DNA of 64,000 nt from Nocardia sp. NBC_01327 (GCF_035958815.1 NZ_CP108383.1:7936001-8000000), one strand, 5' to 3'. Positions 1 through 9,007 are shown, counted from the first letter of the stretch. Numbers and translations: made by a program. The notes: generated from the sequence alone by a model not told the origin.

Positions 1-1
1 T

Positions 2-1087
2 TCACAGCTGGCGGTGGTGCACGGGGCCATCGACCTCGGGCAGGGTTTCCCCGATTACGGGGGTCCGCAGGCAATGCTGGATATCGCCCGGGGGGCCATC
101 GCCGAGGGGATGAACCAGTATCCGCCGTCGAACGGGCAACCCGGATTGCGTGAGGCCATCGTGTCCGAGCACGCGGGTCGTGTCGGCAGCGATTACGACG
201 TGGACACCGAGGTGCTGGTCACCTCGGGCGCCACCGAGGCCCTGACCGCCGCCATCCTCGGGCTGGTGGAGCCGAGTGATGAAGTGGTCCTCATCGAACC
301 GTTCTACGACTCCTATGCGGCCGCGGTGGCAATGGTGGGAGCGACTCGGCGCACGGTGGCAATGGTTCCCGACGGTGACGGATTCATGCTCGATCTCGAC
401 GAATTGCGCCGGGCGATCACGCCGCGGACCCGGTTGCTGGTGGTGAATTCGCCGCACAATCCGACGGGGTCGCTCCTGACGGTGCAGGATTTGCACACCA
501 TTGCCGAATTGGCCTGTGCGCGAGATTTTCTGGTGGTGGCCGACGAGGTCTACGAGCATCTGGCTTTCGACCCGCATCCGCATGTATCGATTGCCTCGCT
601 ACCGGGAATGCGAGAGCGGACGATTGTGGTGTCCAGTGCGGCAAAGACTTTCAATGTGACGGGTTGGCGGATCGGCTGGGCGCTCGGGCCCGCGGAGTTG
701 ATCGCGGCGGTGCATGCGGCCAAGCAGTATCTGGCCTTTGTGGCCGCGGCGCCGTTCCAGCCCGCTATCGCGTATGCGCTCGAATATGAGCGAGAGTGGG
801 TGGCGGCCAGTCGAATCGAGCTCGAGCGCAAGTATCGGCTGCTGTCGAGCGCGCTGAGCGACCTCGGATTCGACGTGAAGCGCAGTGCGGGTGGCTATTT
901 CGTCTGTGCGGATATCGGTTCGGACGGTACGGCGTTCTGCCGGGAGTTGCCGGGCCGCGTGGGAGTCGCGGCGATTCCGGTGTCGGCGCTCGCCGACCGG
1001 TCGGACTGGAACACGCTGGTGCGCTTCGCCTACTGCAAGCAGGATGCGACGCTGCACGAAGCGATTTCGCGATTGAAGCTGATCTGA
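2..1087 (+). CDS. dapC: PLP-dependent aminotransferase, DapC-like (5' end outside window)
   Basis: This is a fold-type I class I/II aminotransferase. The reading frame is open to the window edge and upstream codons are in frame, so the true start lies outside. The PLP lysine is in SSAAKTFNVTGWRIGW (codon 644-646). The cofactor-contact motifs NSPHNPTG and DEVYEHL and the N-terminal LGQGFPD motif are present. The sequence closely resembles mycobacterial DapC (Rv0858c family, from memory), the N-succinyl-diaminopimelate aminotransferase of lysine and peptidoglycan precursor synthesis. Related methionine or kynurenine aminotransferases share these motifs, so the substrate is inferred. It converges with the protease gene that follows, with only 15 bases between the two stop codons. 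Confidence 0.8.
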   Translation, partial: SQLAVVHGAIDLGQGFPDYGGPQAMLDIARGAIAEGMNQYPPSNGQPGLREAIVSEHAGRVGSDYDVDTEVLVTSGATEALTAAILGLVEPSDEVVLIEPFYDSYAAAVAMVGATRRTVAMVPDGDGFMLDLDELRRAITPRTRLLVVNSPHNPTGSLLTVQDLHTIAELACARDFLVVADEVYEHLAFDPHPHVSIASLPGMRERTIVVSSAAKTFNVTGWRIGWALGPAELIAAVHAAKQYLAFVAAAPFQPAIAYALEYEREWVAASRIELERKYRLLSSALSDLGFDVKRSAGGYFVCADIGSDGTAFCRELPGRVGVAAIPVSALADRSDWNTLVRFAYCKQDATLHEAISRLKLI

Positions 1088-1102
1088 GCGGATTCGGGTG
1101 TC

Positions 1103-2320
1103 TCAGCCGACCGGACCGGTTCCCAGTGCCACCTGGCCCTGCTGTGCTCCGGATTGCGGGTCGGTCCACTTGAAAGTGACCTGGTCGCCGGGCTTGTACA
1201 GGTCCATGCTGTTCGTCAGCGCCGTCGCGGAATCGATGCGGTTGCCATCGGCGGCGGTGATCACATCACCGGCCGCCAGACCCAGCTGGGCCGCCGGGCC
1301 GCCGCGAACCACCTGCTGCACAACGGCTCCGACGCCATCGGAGGTGCTGACGGAGACGCCGAGGAACGGGGTGGCGCCGATGTGCACGGTGGTCGACTTA
1401 TTGCCCGCGTCGATATCGTGCGCGATCGAGAGCGCCTGGTTGATCGGGATGGCGAAGCCCTGACCGCCACCACTCTGCGCCGCGCCCGGCATGCGGAAAC
1501 GGTAGTTGGTCGATGCGGCGGTATCCATGCCGATGACCTGGCCGGAGCTGTCGATCAGCGGCCCGCCGGAGTCACCGGGCTGAATATTCGCGGCGATCTG
1601 GATGAGTCCCTGCAATTGCTCGGAGCTGCCGCTCGACTCGTCACTGGCGGTGATCGTCTGCCCCAGCGCCGTGACCTGGCCCGCCGCGACGCTCGGCTGT
1701 CCGGTGCCGCCCGCATTGCCCACGCCCGCGATCTGCTCGCCCACCGTGGCGGAGTCCGAATTGCCGATCGGCGCGGTCTGGAGTCCCGAGGCCCCGGACA
1801 GTTTCAGCACCGCCACGTCCTGGGAGCGGTCGTATCCCACCACGGTCGCGGGGTAGGTCTGCCCATTGCCGAGATCGGTGACCGAGATATCGGTCGCACC
1901 CGTGACCACGTGGTTGTTGGTGAGTATCTCGCCGTCGGAGGTGAGCACGATGCCGGTGCCGGCGGTTTCCGCGCCCTGCATCCCCAACTCCGAGTTCACA
2001 TTCACCAGCCCGGGGATCACACCCTGTACGGCGGTGTCCATCGCGGCCGCATTCGGTTGTGTGGCAGCGGTTTTCGAGTTGCCCACCGGCTGCACGAGCG
2101 GAGCGGGCCAGCCGGCCTTCCCGGCGGCCGGCTGGGCGTGCTGGGCACCAAGCCCGAAACCCATGGTGCCGAGCCCGACCGCGCCCACACCGACCGCTGC
2201 CGCGGCAGCGAGCGCGAGCAATGCCGTCCGGCCGCGATGCGGCGAAGTCGGCGGTTGCGGCGGGAAGGGTTGCCCGTACTGGGGCCACTGCTGCGGGTCA
2301 TCTGGTCGCTGCGCACTCAT
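1103..2320 (-). CDS. pepA: Membrane-anchored/secreted trypsin-like serine protease with PDZ domain (PepA/HtrA type)
   Basis: The protein is 405 residues. A Pro/Gln-rich cytoplasmic N-terminus is followed by one hydrophobic segment (about residues 32-58), then a chymotrypsin-fold protease and a C-terminal PDZ domain (about 310-400). The triad is visible: His137 in TNNHVV, Asp168 in DRSQDVAVL and Ser251 in PGDSGGPL. The order and spacing match mycobacterial PepA (Mtb32A) and other S1C proteases, which handle misfolded or signalling proteins outside the membrane. The PDZ domain probably gates activity by binding C-termini. It is transcribed from the intergenic region 2321-2719, away from the AraC remnant. 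Confidence 0.88.
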   Translation of the reverse strand: MSAQRPDDPQQWPQYGQPFPPQPPTSPHRGRTALLALAAAAAVGVGAVGLGTMGFGLGAQHAQPAAGKAGWPAPLVQPVGNSKTAATQPNAAAMDTAVQGVIPGLVNVNSELGMQGAETAGTGIVLTSDGEILTNNHVVTGATDISVTDLGNGQTYPATVVGYDRSQDVAVLKLSGASGLQTAPIGNSDSATVGEQIAGVGNAGGTGQPSVAAGQVTALGQTITASDESSGSSEQLQGLIQIAANIQPGDSGGPLIDSSGQVIGMDTAASTNYRFRMPGAAQSGGGQGFAIPINQALSIAHDIDAGNKSTTVHIGATPFLGVSVSTSDGVGAVVQQVVRGGPAAQLGLAAGDVITAADGNRIDSATALTNSMDLYKPGDQVTFKWTDPQSGAQQGQVALGTGPVG

Positions 2321-2719
2321 GTTTCCAGGAAACCCCGCGGACCTGAGAAGTCGCTGACTGTCAGGTTGCGCTTTGCTGACAGTGCTGGTCCGAGACAGGC
2401 CCTGGTACCGGGGGCAGGTGGGGGTCCGACAGCGGGGACCCCCACCGGATGGCGTCGCCGACCGGGCAAAATTCGATCAGAACCCGTCTTCTACCGACCG
2501 TTGCTCGTTCTTCCCCTCCTCCGTTCAGACCGAGAAACGTGTTTTCGATAACTCTGTGCGAGGGCTTCGTTCGCCTGATGTTCGAAAGCCTGTCTCGCAC
2601 ACTAGGTTCCACCGCCGCCGGGCCTCTACCGTTTTCCTGCCCGTTCGCGGTCATTTTCCGCCCGCCGGACATGCCCGCCGTCTGCTTGTAGGCTTGCCGT
2701 GGTGCGTGAAAGGGGCGGT
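2321..2719. other. Divergent intergenic region with palindromes and a strong hairpin
   Basis: No credible gene is seen here. The region separates the protease (minus) from the AraC remnant (plus). The palindrome CTGACTGTCAG lies at 2354-2364, about 35 bp before the protease start. Its half ACTGTCAG is repeated inverted as CTGACAGT at 2376-2383. A perfect 11-bp inverted repeat, GGTGGGGGTCC / GGACCCCCACC, with an 8-base loop lies at 2417-2446. It has no T-run, so it looks more like a leader RNA hairpin or protein site than a terminator. The function is unknown. Confidence 0.4.
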
Positions 2720-3142
2720 GTGATCGATGCGGAATACGGGAAAGAGACCTTCTCGACCGACGATGACGACCCAGCCGCGTCCTGGTACGAGTACCTCCAG
2801 CAGCGGCAGGGCTCGGTTCGACTGGGGTTCGGCCCGGACCACTTCAGCTCGGATGCCTACGCCCAGAACGTCGGCCCATTCCAGGTCGTAAGATTCACCT
2901 CCTGGCCGTCGCCGGGTGCGCTGCTGCGCACGATCCGCGTCGAGCGTGCGCATCGGCGATTGTCCATCGCACTTCCGGTCGATATGGACAGGATCGCCTT
3001 CGAGGAGGGGTTCCCCAGCACTCGCAGGTTCCGGGAGACCTATCGAGAGCACTACGGGCAGACCCCGGCCCAGATGCGTGAACAGGTTTTCGGCGGCCGA
3101 TTGCCGCGGGACGGGCATCCCGTACACAGCGGGTCGCAATGA
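2720..3142 (+). pseudogene. AraC-family regulator remnant with internal deletion
   Basis: The reading frame is 140 residues, against about 320 for an intact AraC regulator of this type. The first part (FSTDDDDPAASWYEYLQ and following) looks like the start of an AraC cupin-like sensor domain. The last 60 residues (RVERAHRRL, GFPSTRRFRETYREHYG) look like the second helix-turn-helix of the AraC DNA-binding domain. The rest of the sensor and the first helix-turn-helix are missing, so an in-frame internal loss of about 170 codons is inferred. GTG 2720 was chosen because AGGGG precedes it at good spacing. It may be inactive or a truncated DNA-binding protein. Confidence 0.55.
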
Positions 3143-3525
3143 CCTCGGCGCGCGAGGTTCCCGATCCGTCGTCCGGCTTCAGCGGCACCCGTCACTGGGT
3201 TCCCTCCCGCGGTCTGGCCAACGGACTGAATGCCCGCGCCTGGGGAATCCTCGCCGACTTGACCGAATCACAGGTCTACAGAGTGCTTTTCGCGCTGACC
3301 GATGCCGGAATCGCGGGCTACGTCCTCCCGGTGCGCGCGACGACCAAGCTGGAGCCCAGCGATCCCGACGTGGTGTGGCGACTCTGGGTCGATATCCAGC
3401 AGTACGGCGCGGCCCAGGATCTGCTGATGGAGTTGCTCCGCTACGGCCGCCAGCGCCGCCGTCCGCCCCCGGCGCCGGGGCGTCGGCGACGTATGCGAGT
3501 GCGCCTGATTCGCAAGTCACGCTAG
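3139..3525 (+). CDS. Hypothetical small protein with basic C-terminal tail
   Basis: The protein is 128 residues. Its start overlaps the stop of the AraC remnant by four bases (ATGA), which indicates translational coupling. The centre (LTDAGIAGYVLPV, then LWVDIQQYGAAQDLL) vaguely recalls DUF2007-type small alpha/beta proteins, but I would not assign it. The last 25 residues are extremely Arg/Pro-rich (QRRRPPPAPGRRRR), suggesting a disordered nucleic-acid or membrane-contact tail. No signal peptide or membrane segment is seen. Confidence 0.55.
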   Translation: MTSAREVPDPSSGFSGTRHWVPSRGLANGLNARAWGILADLTESQVYRVLFALTDAGIAGYVLPVRATTKLEPSDPDVVWRLWVDIQQYGAAQDLLMELLRYGRQRRRPPPAPGRRRRMRVRLIRKSR

Positions 3526-3588
3526 TTCCACGCCACGGGGCCCAGCCGCACCACCGGGTGCTGCCGAATATGGTGCCCGCCAATGCGA

Positions 3589-3619
3589 AACGGCCCGGAA
3601 CCTTAGGTTCCGGGCCGTT
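3589..3619 (-). terminator. Hairpin terminator downstream of initiator tRNA copy 1
   Basis: A perfect 14-bp stem (AACGGCCCGGAACC and its complement) with a 3-base loop lies just 3' of the tRNA gene on the minus strand. Nearly the same stem follows tRNA copy 2. Confidence 0.75.
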
Positions 3620-3627
3620 CTGCGTAG

Positions 3628-3701
3628 TAGCGGGGACAGGATTTGAACCTGCGACCTCTGGGTTATGAGCCCAGCGAGCTACCGAGCTGCTCCACCCCGC
3701 G
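3628..3701 (-). tRNA. Initiator tRNA-fMet (anticodon CAT), copy 1
   Basis: On the minus strand the 74-base gene has acceptor stem GCGGGG/CCCCGC with an unpaired C1-T72, the loop CTCATAA with anticodon CAT, and three consecutive G:C pairs (GGG/CCC) next to the anticodon loop. The last two features mark an initiator rather than an elongator tRNA. The CCA end is not encoded. Identical copies lie at 34672-34745 and 38438-38511. Confidence 0.96.
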
Positions 3702-3817
3702 TCGGGTAAACAGAACAGTACACGGGCGTTGCGGATACACCAAAACGGCTGCGGACCTCGGTGGTTCGGTGTGCCGCCAGGGGTGGGCGGCGGGGGGATT
3801 GATAGCGTCAGGGCGAT

Positions 3818-4822
3818 ATGTCCCCTACCGATTCCCGAAGCACGCTGCCCATCCAGCGGGTGCGGGCGATTGTCGAGCTGGCGCAGCAGCGCGGCTGGGA
3901 TGTGACGGGCATGCTGGACGATGCGGGGATTGCTCCGGAGCTGTTGGCGGAGGGGCGATCTCGGGTCACCATCGAGCAGGCCGTGGAGATGGTGCAGCGG
4001 CTGTGGCGGGTCACCGATGACGAATTGCTCGGGCTGGGACTGCATCCGATGCCGCGCGGCACGCTGCGACTGGTGTGCTTCGGGCTGGTCGGCGCCTCGA
4101 CGCTGGGCGGGGCGATTCGCCGGTTCGAGAGCTTCCGGCGGTCGCTGCCCGGTTTGCCGCCCATCACCCTGAGCGAGCACGACGGTGAAGCGCGGGTGAC
4201 CTTCGATATCGGCGAGGTCAGTCAGCCGGTCGGCATTGTCATCGACACCATGCTGACCATTACGCATCGGTTCATCGCCTGGGCGATCGGCGGGCGGCTG
4301 CGGCTGCGGCGGGTCGAGGTGCCGTATCCCCGCGATCCCGAGGTCGATGACTACGAGTTGATTTTCGGTGCGCCCGTGGTCTTTTCGGCGCCCGCGCCGA
4401 TGCTGGTCTTCGATGCCGCGCTGCTGGAGCATCCGGCCACGCGCACCGAGGACGAGTTGCTGATCTTCCTGCGCAATGCCCCGGCCGGCGTTCTCGGTCC
4501 GCGCGATTATTCGGTATCGCTCGCCTCACGGGTCCGGCGCATTCTCGAACAGGGACTCACCGGCGCGTGGCCGAGCATCGAGGATATTTCCGCCGCACTG
4601 TCCATGAGCCCGCAAACCCTGCGCCGCAAGCTGCGTGAGGAACACACCTCACCCCGCGAGATCCGGGAACACATTCTGCGCGACGCGGCCATCGCCAGTC
4701 TGGTGCGCGGTGACGAGACCGTGTCGGCGCTGTCGCGACGGCTCGGATTCTCGGAACCGAGTGCCTTCTCGCGGGCCTTCCGGCGCTGGACCGGCAGCGC
4801 GCCGGGCTCCTATCAACGCTGA
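3818..4822 (+). CDS. AraC-family transcriptional regulator with arabinose-binding-type sensor domain
   Basis: The protein is 334 residues. The N-terminal sensor half (about 20-210) is of the type found in OruR/ArgR-like AraC regulators. The C-terminal double helix-turn-helix includes EDISAALSMSPQTLRRKLR and the closing AraC signature SALSRRLGFSEPSAFSRAFRRWTG. The acyl-CoA dehydrogenase gene starts 157 bp downstream on the same strand. By context it may control that gene and sense a fatty-acid or related ligand, but this is inference. Confidence 0.85.
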   Translation: MSPTDSRSTLPIQRVRAIVELAQQRGWDVTGMLDDAGIAPELLAEGRSRVTIEQAVEMVQRLWRVTDDELLGLGLHPMPRGTLRLVCFGLVGASTLGGAIRRFESFRRSLPGLPPITLSEHDGEARVTFDIGEVSQPVGIVIDTMLTITHRFIAWAIGGRLRLRRVEVPYPRDPEVDDYELIFGAPVVFSAPAPMLVFDAALLEHPATRTEDELLIFLRNAPAGVLGPRDYSVSLASRVRRILEQGLTGAWPSIEDISAALSMSPQTLRRKLREEHTSPREIREHILRDAAIASLVRGDETVSALSRRLGFSEPSAFSRAFRRWTGSAPGSYQR

Positions 4823-4882
4823 CGGCGCTGTCAACGCCGACTGCCTGCCAACGCCGACTGTCTCCCAATGCTGACGCTCGAG
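4814..4882 (+). repeat. Four-unit degenerate 17-bp tandem repeat over the AraC stop codon
   Basis: Units begin at 4814, 4832, 4849 and 4866, with periods 18, 17 and 17. The two best units read CAACGCCGACTGCCTGC and CAACGCCGACTGTCTCC. The outer units are diverged. The array begins in the last codons of the AraC gene and ends about 97 bp before the acyl-CoA dehydrogenase start. It may be a protein-binding array or replication slippage. Confidence 0.6.
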
Positions 4883-4978
4883 CGTTCCGGTCAAGAAGTC
4901 GAGCGAGCGGGTCATAGAAATACCGGACATATCGCCTTACCGTCACGGCAGAGCCGATTAGAACAGAGGAGTTCACTC

Positions 4979-6124
4979 GTGGCCCTGCACCGCTCGCCGT
5001 GGATGGATGAGGACCTGGACGCGCTGTCCGATCTTGCGCGCAAGTTCTTCGAGAAGGAATGCGCCCCCAATGAGGACCGGTGGGCGCGCCAGCACCATGT
5101 CGACCGCGAACTCTGGAACCGCGCAGGCGAATTGGGCCTGCTGTGCCTCAGCATTCCCGAGGAGTACGGCGGTGGCGGCGGCACCTTCGCGCATGAGGCC
5201 GTCGTGCTCGCCGAACAGGTTCGCGGCCTGTCCCCCAGCCTCGGCAATCCCGTGCACAGCGGGATCGTCGCGCACTATGTGAACGCCTACGGCACCGAGG
5301 CGCAGAAGCAGCACTACCTGCCGAAGATGGCGTCGGGCGAACTGGTCGGCGCGATCGCCATGACCGAACCCGGCACCGGCTCCGACCTGCAGGGCATCAA
5401 GACCAAGGCGGTCAAGGACGGGGACGACTACGTCCTCAATGGCGCCAAGACCTTCATCACCAACGGCTATCTGGCCGATCTGGTGATCGTGGCCTGCAAG
5501 ACCTCCGAGGGCAAGGGCGCCGACACCGTCTCGCTGGTGCTGGTGGAGACCGAGCGCGAGGGTTTCCGCCGCGGCCGCAATCTGGAGAAGATCGGCCAGC
5601 ACGGTCAGGACACCTGCGAGCTGTTCTTCGACAATGTCCGTGTGCCGCAGTCGAATCTGCTCGGCACCGCCGAGGGCATCGGCTTCATCCAGCTCATGCA
5701 GCAGCTGCCGCAGGAGCGCCTCATCCTGGCCGTGATCGCCGCGGCCGCCATCGAGAAGACCGTCGAGGTCACCCTCGCCTACACCAAGGAGCGCGAAGCC
5801 TTCGGCAAGCCGATCTTCGCCTTCCAGAACACCCAGTTCACGCTGGCCGAATGCGACACCATCAAGACCATCGCCTGGAGCTTCACCGACGATTGCGTCA
5901 ACAAGCATCTGCGCGGTGAACTCGACGTCCCCACCGCCGCCAAGGCCAAATGGTGGCTCACCGAACAGCAGTGCAAGGTCGCCGACGAATGCCTGCAGCT
6001 CTTCGGCGGTTACGGCTATATGGCCGAATACCCGATCTCCCGCATGTACGCCGACGCCCGCATCCAGAAGATCTACGGCGGCACCAACGAGATCATGAAG
6101 CTGATCATCGGCCGCACGCTCTGA
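4979..6124 (+). CDS. Acyl-CoA dehydrogenase (long-chain/isovaleryl type)
   Basis: The 381-residue FAD enzyme introduces the alpha-beta double bond into acyl-CoAs. GTG 4979 is the start because AGAGGAG precedes it by about 8 bases and the protein then begins with the usual N-terminal helices. Family motifs are visible: AMTEPGTGSDLQGIKTKA (FAD and substrate loop), GAKTFITNG, and the C-terminal LFGGYGYMAEYPISRMYAD and YGGTNEIMKLIIGRTL. The usual YEGT glutamate is Gly here. In the LCAD/IVD branch the catalytic base sits on an earlier helix, and PQERL in this protein is the likely place (inference). The natural substrate is unknown. The strong terminator at 6181 closes the unit. Confidence 0.9.
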   Translation: MALHRSPWMDEDLDALSDLARKFFEKECAPNEDRWARQHHVDRELWNRAGELGLLCLSIPEEYGGGGGTFAHEAVVLAEQVRGLSPSLGNPVHSGIVAHYVNAYGTEAQKQHYLPKMASGELVGAIAMTEPGTGSDLQGIKTKAVKDGDDYVLNGAKTFITNGYLADLVIVACKTSEGKGADTVSLVLVETEREGFRRGRNLEKIGQHGQDTCELFFDNVRVPQSNLLGTAEGIGFIQLMQQLPQERLILAVIAAAAIEKTVEVTLAYTKEREAFGKPIFAFQNTQFTLAECDTIKTIAWSFTDDCVNKHLRGELDVPTAAKAKWWLTEQQCKVADECLQLFGGYGYMAEYPISRMYADARIQKIYGGTNEIMKLIIGRTL

Positions 6125-6180
6125 CATAGCCTGTCGCGGGTCGGATTTCGCCCGCGCAACACCTCATACTGCCCGATCCG

Positions 6181-6215
6181 AAAGACCCCGGAGATAAATC
6201 ACTCCGGGGTCTTTT
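6181..6215 (+). terminator. Rho-independent terminator after acyl-CoA dehydrogenase
   Basis: A perfect 13-bp stem (AAAGACCCCGGAG / CTCCGGGGTCTTT) with an 8-base loop runs into a short T-run. Confidence 0.88.
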
Positions 6216-6387
6216 GTCGTGTGTCGAATCGACGGGAGCGGATTTTCCGCTGCTAGCATCGCGCTCGCACTCTATCCGGGCCTCGCTTTCGTAGTGACAG
6301 CCTCGGGCATTTGTCGACTGCAATCGGCGATTTCGAGCGGCGTAGAACAGCTTCCGCCCTCGATCGACAGACGAAAGGCTCGAAAGA

Positions 6388-7668
6388 ATGCGTATTGGCG
6401 CAATCCTGCGTGTGATCGTCCTGGCCTCGGTCGTATCCGTGAGTGTTGTACAGTTCGTCTCGGGTCAGGCCGGGGCGGCGAGTGCGGTGGAGCAGTATCT
6501 GGATCTGCCACTACTCAACCGGCATGCGGATATCGGTCCCGGTGGAGTGAATTCGGCACTCCCCTACAATCGCGACGAACTATCGAATCTGCTCGACCAG
6601 GCGCGCGCCGAAGGTGTAGCTCCCACCCGCTATGCAGCGCTGCTGTACCAGTTCTGGCTGGTGGATACCGCGCAGAAGGCCGGAATCGATCTGCAGAGCT
6701 GGAATCCACGCGATGGCGTTCAGGCGAACTATCAGAACCTGATCAGGTCCTACACCTACTACGAGAACCTGCAACTGAACCACCGCGAACTGCAGTGGGC
6801 GGGCATGGGTGGTGAAGTCGGCGCGGATTTCGGTGGCGGACTGGTCGACTTCGAATTGATGTCGAACATCTTCGCTGTTCCGGGCCTCGCAGACACCGCA
6901 CACGCGATCGTCACGACCGCGACCCAGGTGGCCGGTCCGCAAGTGATCGGCAGTCTGCCGAAAGGTCTTATCGCGCTGGACAATGCGGGTAAGTCGATCA
7001 CTCCGGAGGATCTGAGTTACATCATCGGATGGATCATGGTGATGCAGAAGAACATCTTCTCCGACCTCATGCCCATGCACGATGCCTACGTCACCGGCGG
7101 AGTACCCGCACTGGCCGAATTCGCTGCCGCGGGGCTGTTCGGCAACGACATTCTCGACGCGTGGAAGGACATCGCCTCCGGCGACTCCGACCGAATCTCC
7201 GACGGCAATGCCGATCTGCTGCACCGTGAGCAGTTCACGATCGTCGGACCCCAGTGGGATCTGGTGCGGGAGTACAAGGGTGATATCGGGGAGGCCGTCA
7301 GCTACCTTTCCACGGTCGCCGGCTCACCGTCGGTGGCCGGGGTCATTCCACCGCGCGATTACCACTCGGTGCAGTACACCTTCGCCGGGTCGGACGGGCG
7401 CAAACAAACCATGACACTGCCACTGCCCGACTGGAATTGGTCGGTATTCGACCAGCGCTGGGACTACATCAACGCGCAACTACTGCCCAAATACAAGGAC
7501 CAGGTCAACAACGACTGGCCCGCACTGGAGGCTGTCCTGCGCACACCGTACGACATTCAAATGCAGTCGCATCGGCCGCTGAACAATATTCCCGAGTTCT
7601 TACAGTCTGCGCTGCAGCATATTTCGATAGCACCGGCGAGTGATGACACACCACTGGGAGCACACTGA
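6388..7668 (+). CDS. Exported protein of unknown function, first gene of a secreted trio
   Basis: The protein is 426 residues with a Sec signal peptide (hydrophobic about residues 6-24, likely cleavage after an AxA-type site near QAGAASA). I recognise no family. The mature part is rich in Trp, Tyr, Gln and Asp. It has a glycine-rich patch (GGEVGADFGGGLVDF) and a long central hydrophobic stretch near IIGWIMVMQKNIF. No cysteine-based sites or common enzyme motifs are visible. The next gene begins 2 bases after its stop, so the two are almost certainly co-transcribed. A role outside the cell or in the envelope is likely. Confidence 0.75.
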   Translation: MRIGAILRVIVLASVVSVSVVQFVSGQAGAASAVEQYLDLPLLNRHADIGPGGVNSALPYNRDELSNLLDQARAEGVAPTRYAALLYQFWLVDTAQKAGIDLQSWNPRDGVQANYQNLIRSYTYYENLQLNHRELQWAGMGGEVGADFGGGLVDFELMSNIFAVPGLADTAHAIVTTATQVAGPQVIGSLPKGLIALDNAGKSITPEDLSYIIGWIMVMQKNIFSDLMPMHDAYVTGGVPALAEFAAAGLFGNDILDAWKDIASGDSDRISDGNADLLHREQFTIVGPQWDLVREYKGDIGEAVSYLSTVAGSPSVAGVIPPRDYHSVQYTFAGSDGRKQTMTLPLPDWNWSVFDQRWDYINAQLLPKYKDQVNNDWPALEAVLRTPYDIQMQSHRPLNNIPEFLQSALQHISIAPASDDTPLGAH

Positions 7669-7669
7669 C

Positions 7670-9007
7670 ATGAAACGGACAATCCTCGCGACACTGATTC
7701 TCGCCGTCCTGGCCTTCGCCGACGCGCCTTCGACTGCAGCGCAACCGCCGCCGCCACCTCCCATTGTTCAAACACCTGATCTCGGAACGGTTTTCAATGA
7801 TTTCGTCCAGGGCGCGCTGAACGGTTCGACCGCCGCGACACCGCAGGAGAATTCGCGCGCGCTGGCCACCGACGACCCGTTCTACCTCGAGCCCGAGTGG
7901 GATCACTCGGCGGCGCCGGGAACCCTGTTGAAGGCCGCGAAGGTCGAGGTGAACTTCATGGGCGTCAAGCCCGCGAATGTGGACGCCTACCGGCTGATGT
8001 TCGTCACCACCGGAATCGACGGGACCACACCGGCACTCAGCACCGGCATCGTCCTGATACCGATCGACGGAAAACCCGCCTCGGCCAAACATGTTGTCTC
8101 CTACCAGGAGGCCAATGACAGCGTCGGCTGGTACTGCCATCCGAGCAGCCAGTGGACCGGCGGCGATCCACTCGACGGCGCATCCTGGTCCGCGCTCGGA
8201 CCGCTGGCCATGATGTTCGAAAAGGGTTATGCGGTAGTGATTTCCGACGTCGGTAACAATGCCGACCGCAGTCCGCACGGCGTCTTCGCCGGAAAGTTCG
8301 CCGGACATTCGGAACTCGATGCGGTCCGGGCGGCGTTCCACTACACCCCGGCCGGACTCGATCCGCATGCCCAGGTCGCATTGTTCGGGATCGCGGGCGG
8401 CGGTGTCGGCGCGGGCTTCGCCGCCGAGGCGCAGCCCACCTACGCCCCGGAATTGAATGTGGTGTCGACCGTCCTGGAGGGAATGGTCGTCAAACCGGAT
8501 AACTTCATGCGGGTCGCGAACGGCTCGGTCGGATCGGGCTTCGCCTTCGCGACCCTGCTCGGACTCGAGCCCTGGTACCCGGAGATGAATATCGACTCGA
8601 AACTCACGCCTGCCGGTCTGGCTGTCGCCAACGGCTTTCGCACGCAGTGTCAGATGCCCGCGTACTTCATGATGCCGTTCGTTCCGCTGCAGGCGCTGTT
8701 CGACACAGGGCGCAGTCCCGCCGACGAACCCGCCTTCCAGCACGCGTTCCAGGACAATATTCTCGGCCGTTCCGCACCGAAATCCAAGGTGCTCATCACC
8801 TCCTGCGCGGGCGACGACTCACCCATGTCCCTGGTGCCCGCGGCCGATTCTCGCGATCTCGCCGATACCTACCGGGCGCAAGGCACCGACGTCACCTACC
8901 AGCCGTCCGATTGCAGCATCGTGCACATGCTCACCAATCTCTACGGCTGGGCCACCGATCTGTGCGGGATGCAGACCATCGAATGGCTCGCCCGCAGCTT
9001 CGACTGA
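7670..9007 (+). CDS. Secretory lipase-family protein lacking the nucleophile serine (pseudolipase)
   Basis: The protein is 445 residues: signal peptide (about 1-25), a poly-proline linker, then the alpha/beta-hydrolase of the LIP secretory lipase family. Family landmarks are present: YQEANDSVGWYCHPS, an elbow region before EAQPTYAPELNVV, and a late acid/His region with Asp382/383 (CAGDDSP) and His419 (DCSIVHMLT). The nucleophile elbow, normally GYSxGG, reads GIAGGG. Ala242 (codon 8393-8395) replaces the serine, so hydrolysis by the usual mechanism should be impossible. It may bind lipid or act as a partner of the upstream exported protein. The RBS GGGAG lies inside the end of that gene. Confidence 0.85.
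   Translation: MKRTILATLILAVLAFADAPSTAAQPPPPPPIVQTPDLGTVFNDFVQGALNGSTAATPQENSRALATDDPFYLEPEWDHSAAPGTLLKAAKVEVNFMGVKPANVDAYRLMFVTTGIDGTTPALSTGIVLIPIDGKPASAKHVVSYQEANDSVGWYCHPSSQWTGGDPLDGASWSALGPLAMMFEKGYAVVISDVGNNADRSPHGVFAGKFAGHSELDAVRAAFHYTPAGLDPHAQVALFGIAGGGVGAGFAAEAQPTYAPELNVVSTVLEGMVVKPDNFMRVANGSVGSGFAFATLLGLEPWYPEMNIDSKLTPAGLAVANGFRTQCQMPAYFMMPFVPLQALFDTGRSPADEPAFQHAFQDNILGRSAPKSKVLITSCAGDDSPMSLVPAADSRDLADTYRAQGTDVTYQPSDCSIVHMLTNLYGWATDLCGMQTIEWLARSFD

Noticed and set aside
2361..2723. Overlapping open frames in both directions in the protease/AraC gap
   Set aside because: No RBS at useful spacing, no recognisable sequence, and they cover the palindromes and promoter region.
3179..4432. 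Long minus-strand open frame across tRNA copy 1 and the AraC gene
   Set aside because: Part of it is the translated tRNA (the familiar spurious WARWAHNPEVAGS-type peptide) and the rest is antisense to the well-supported AraC gene.
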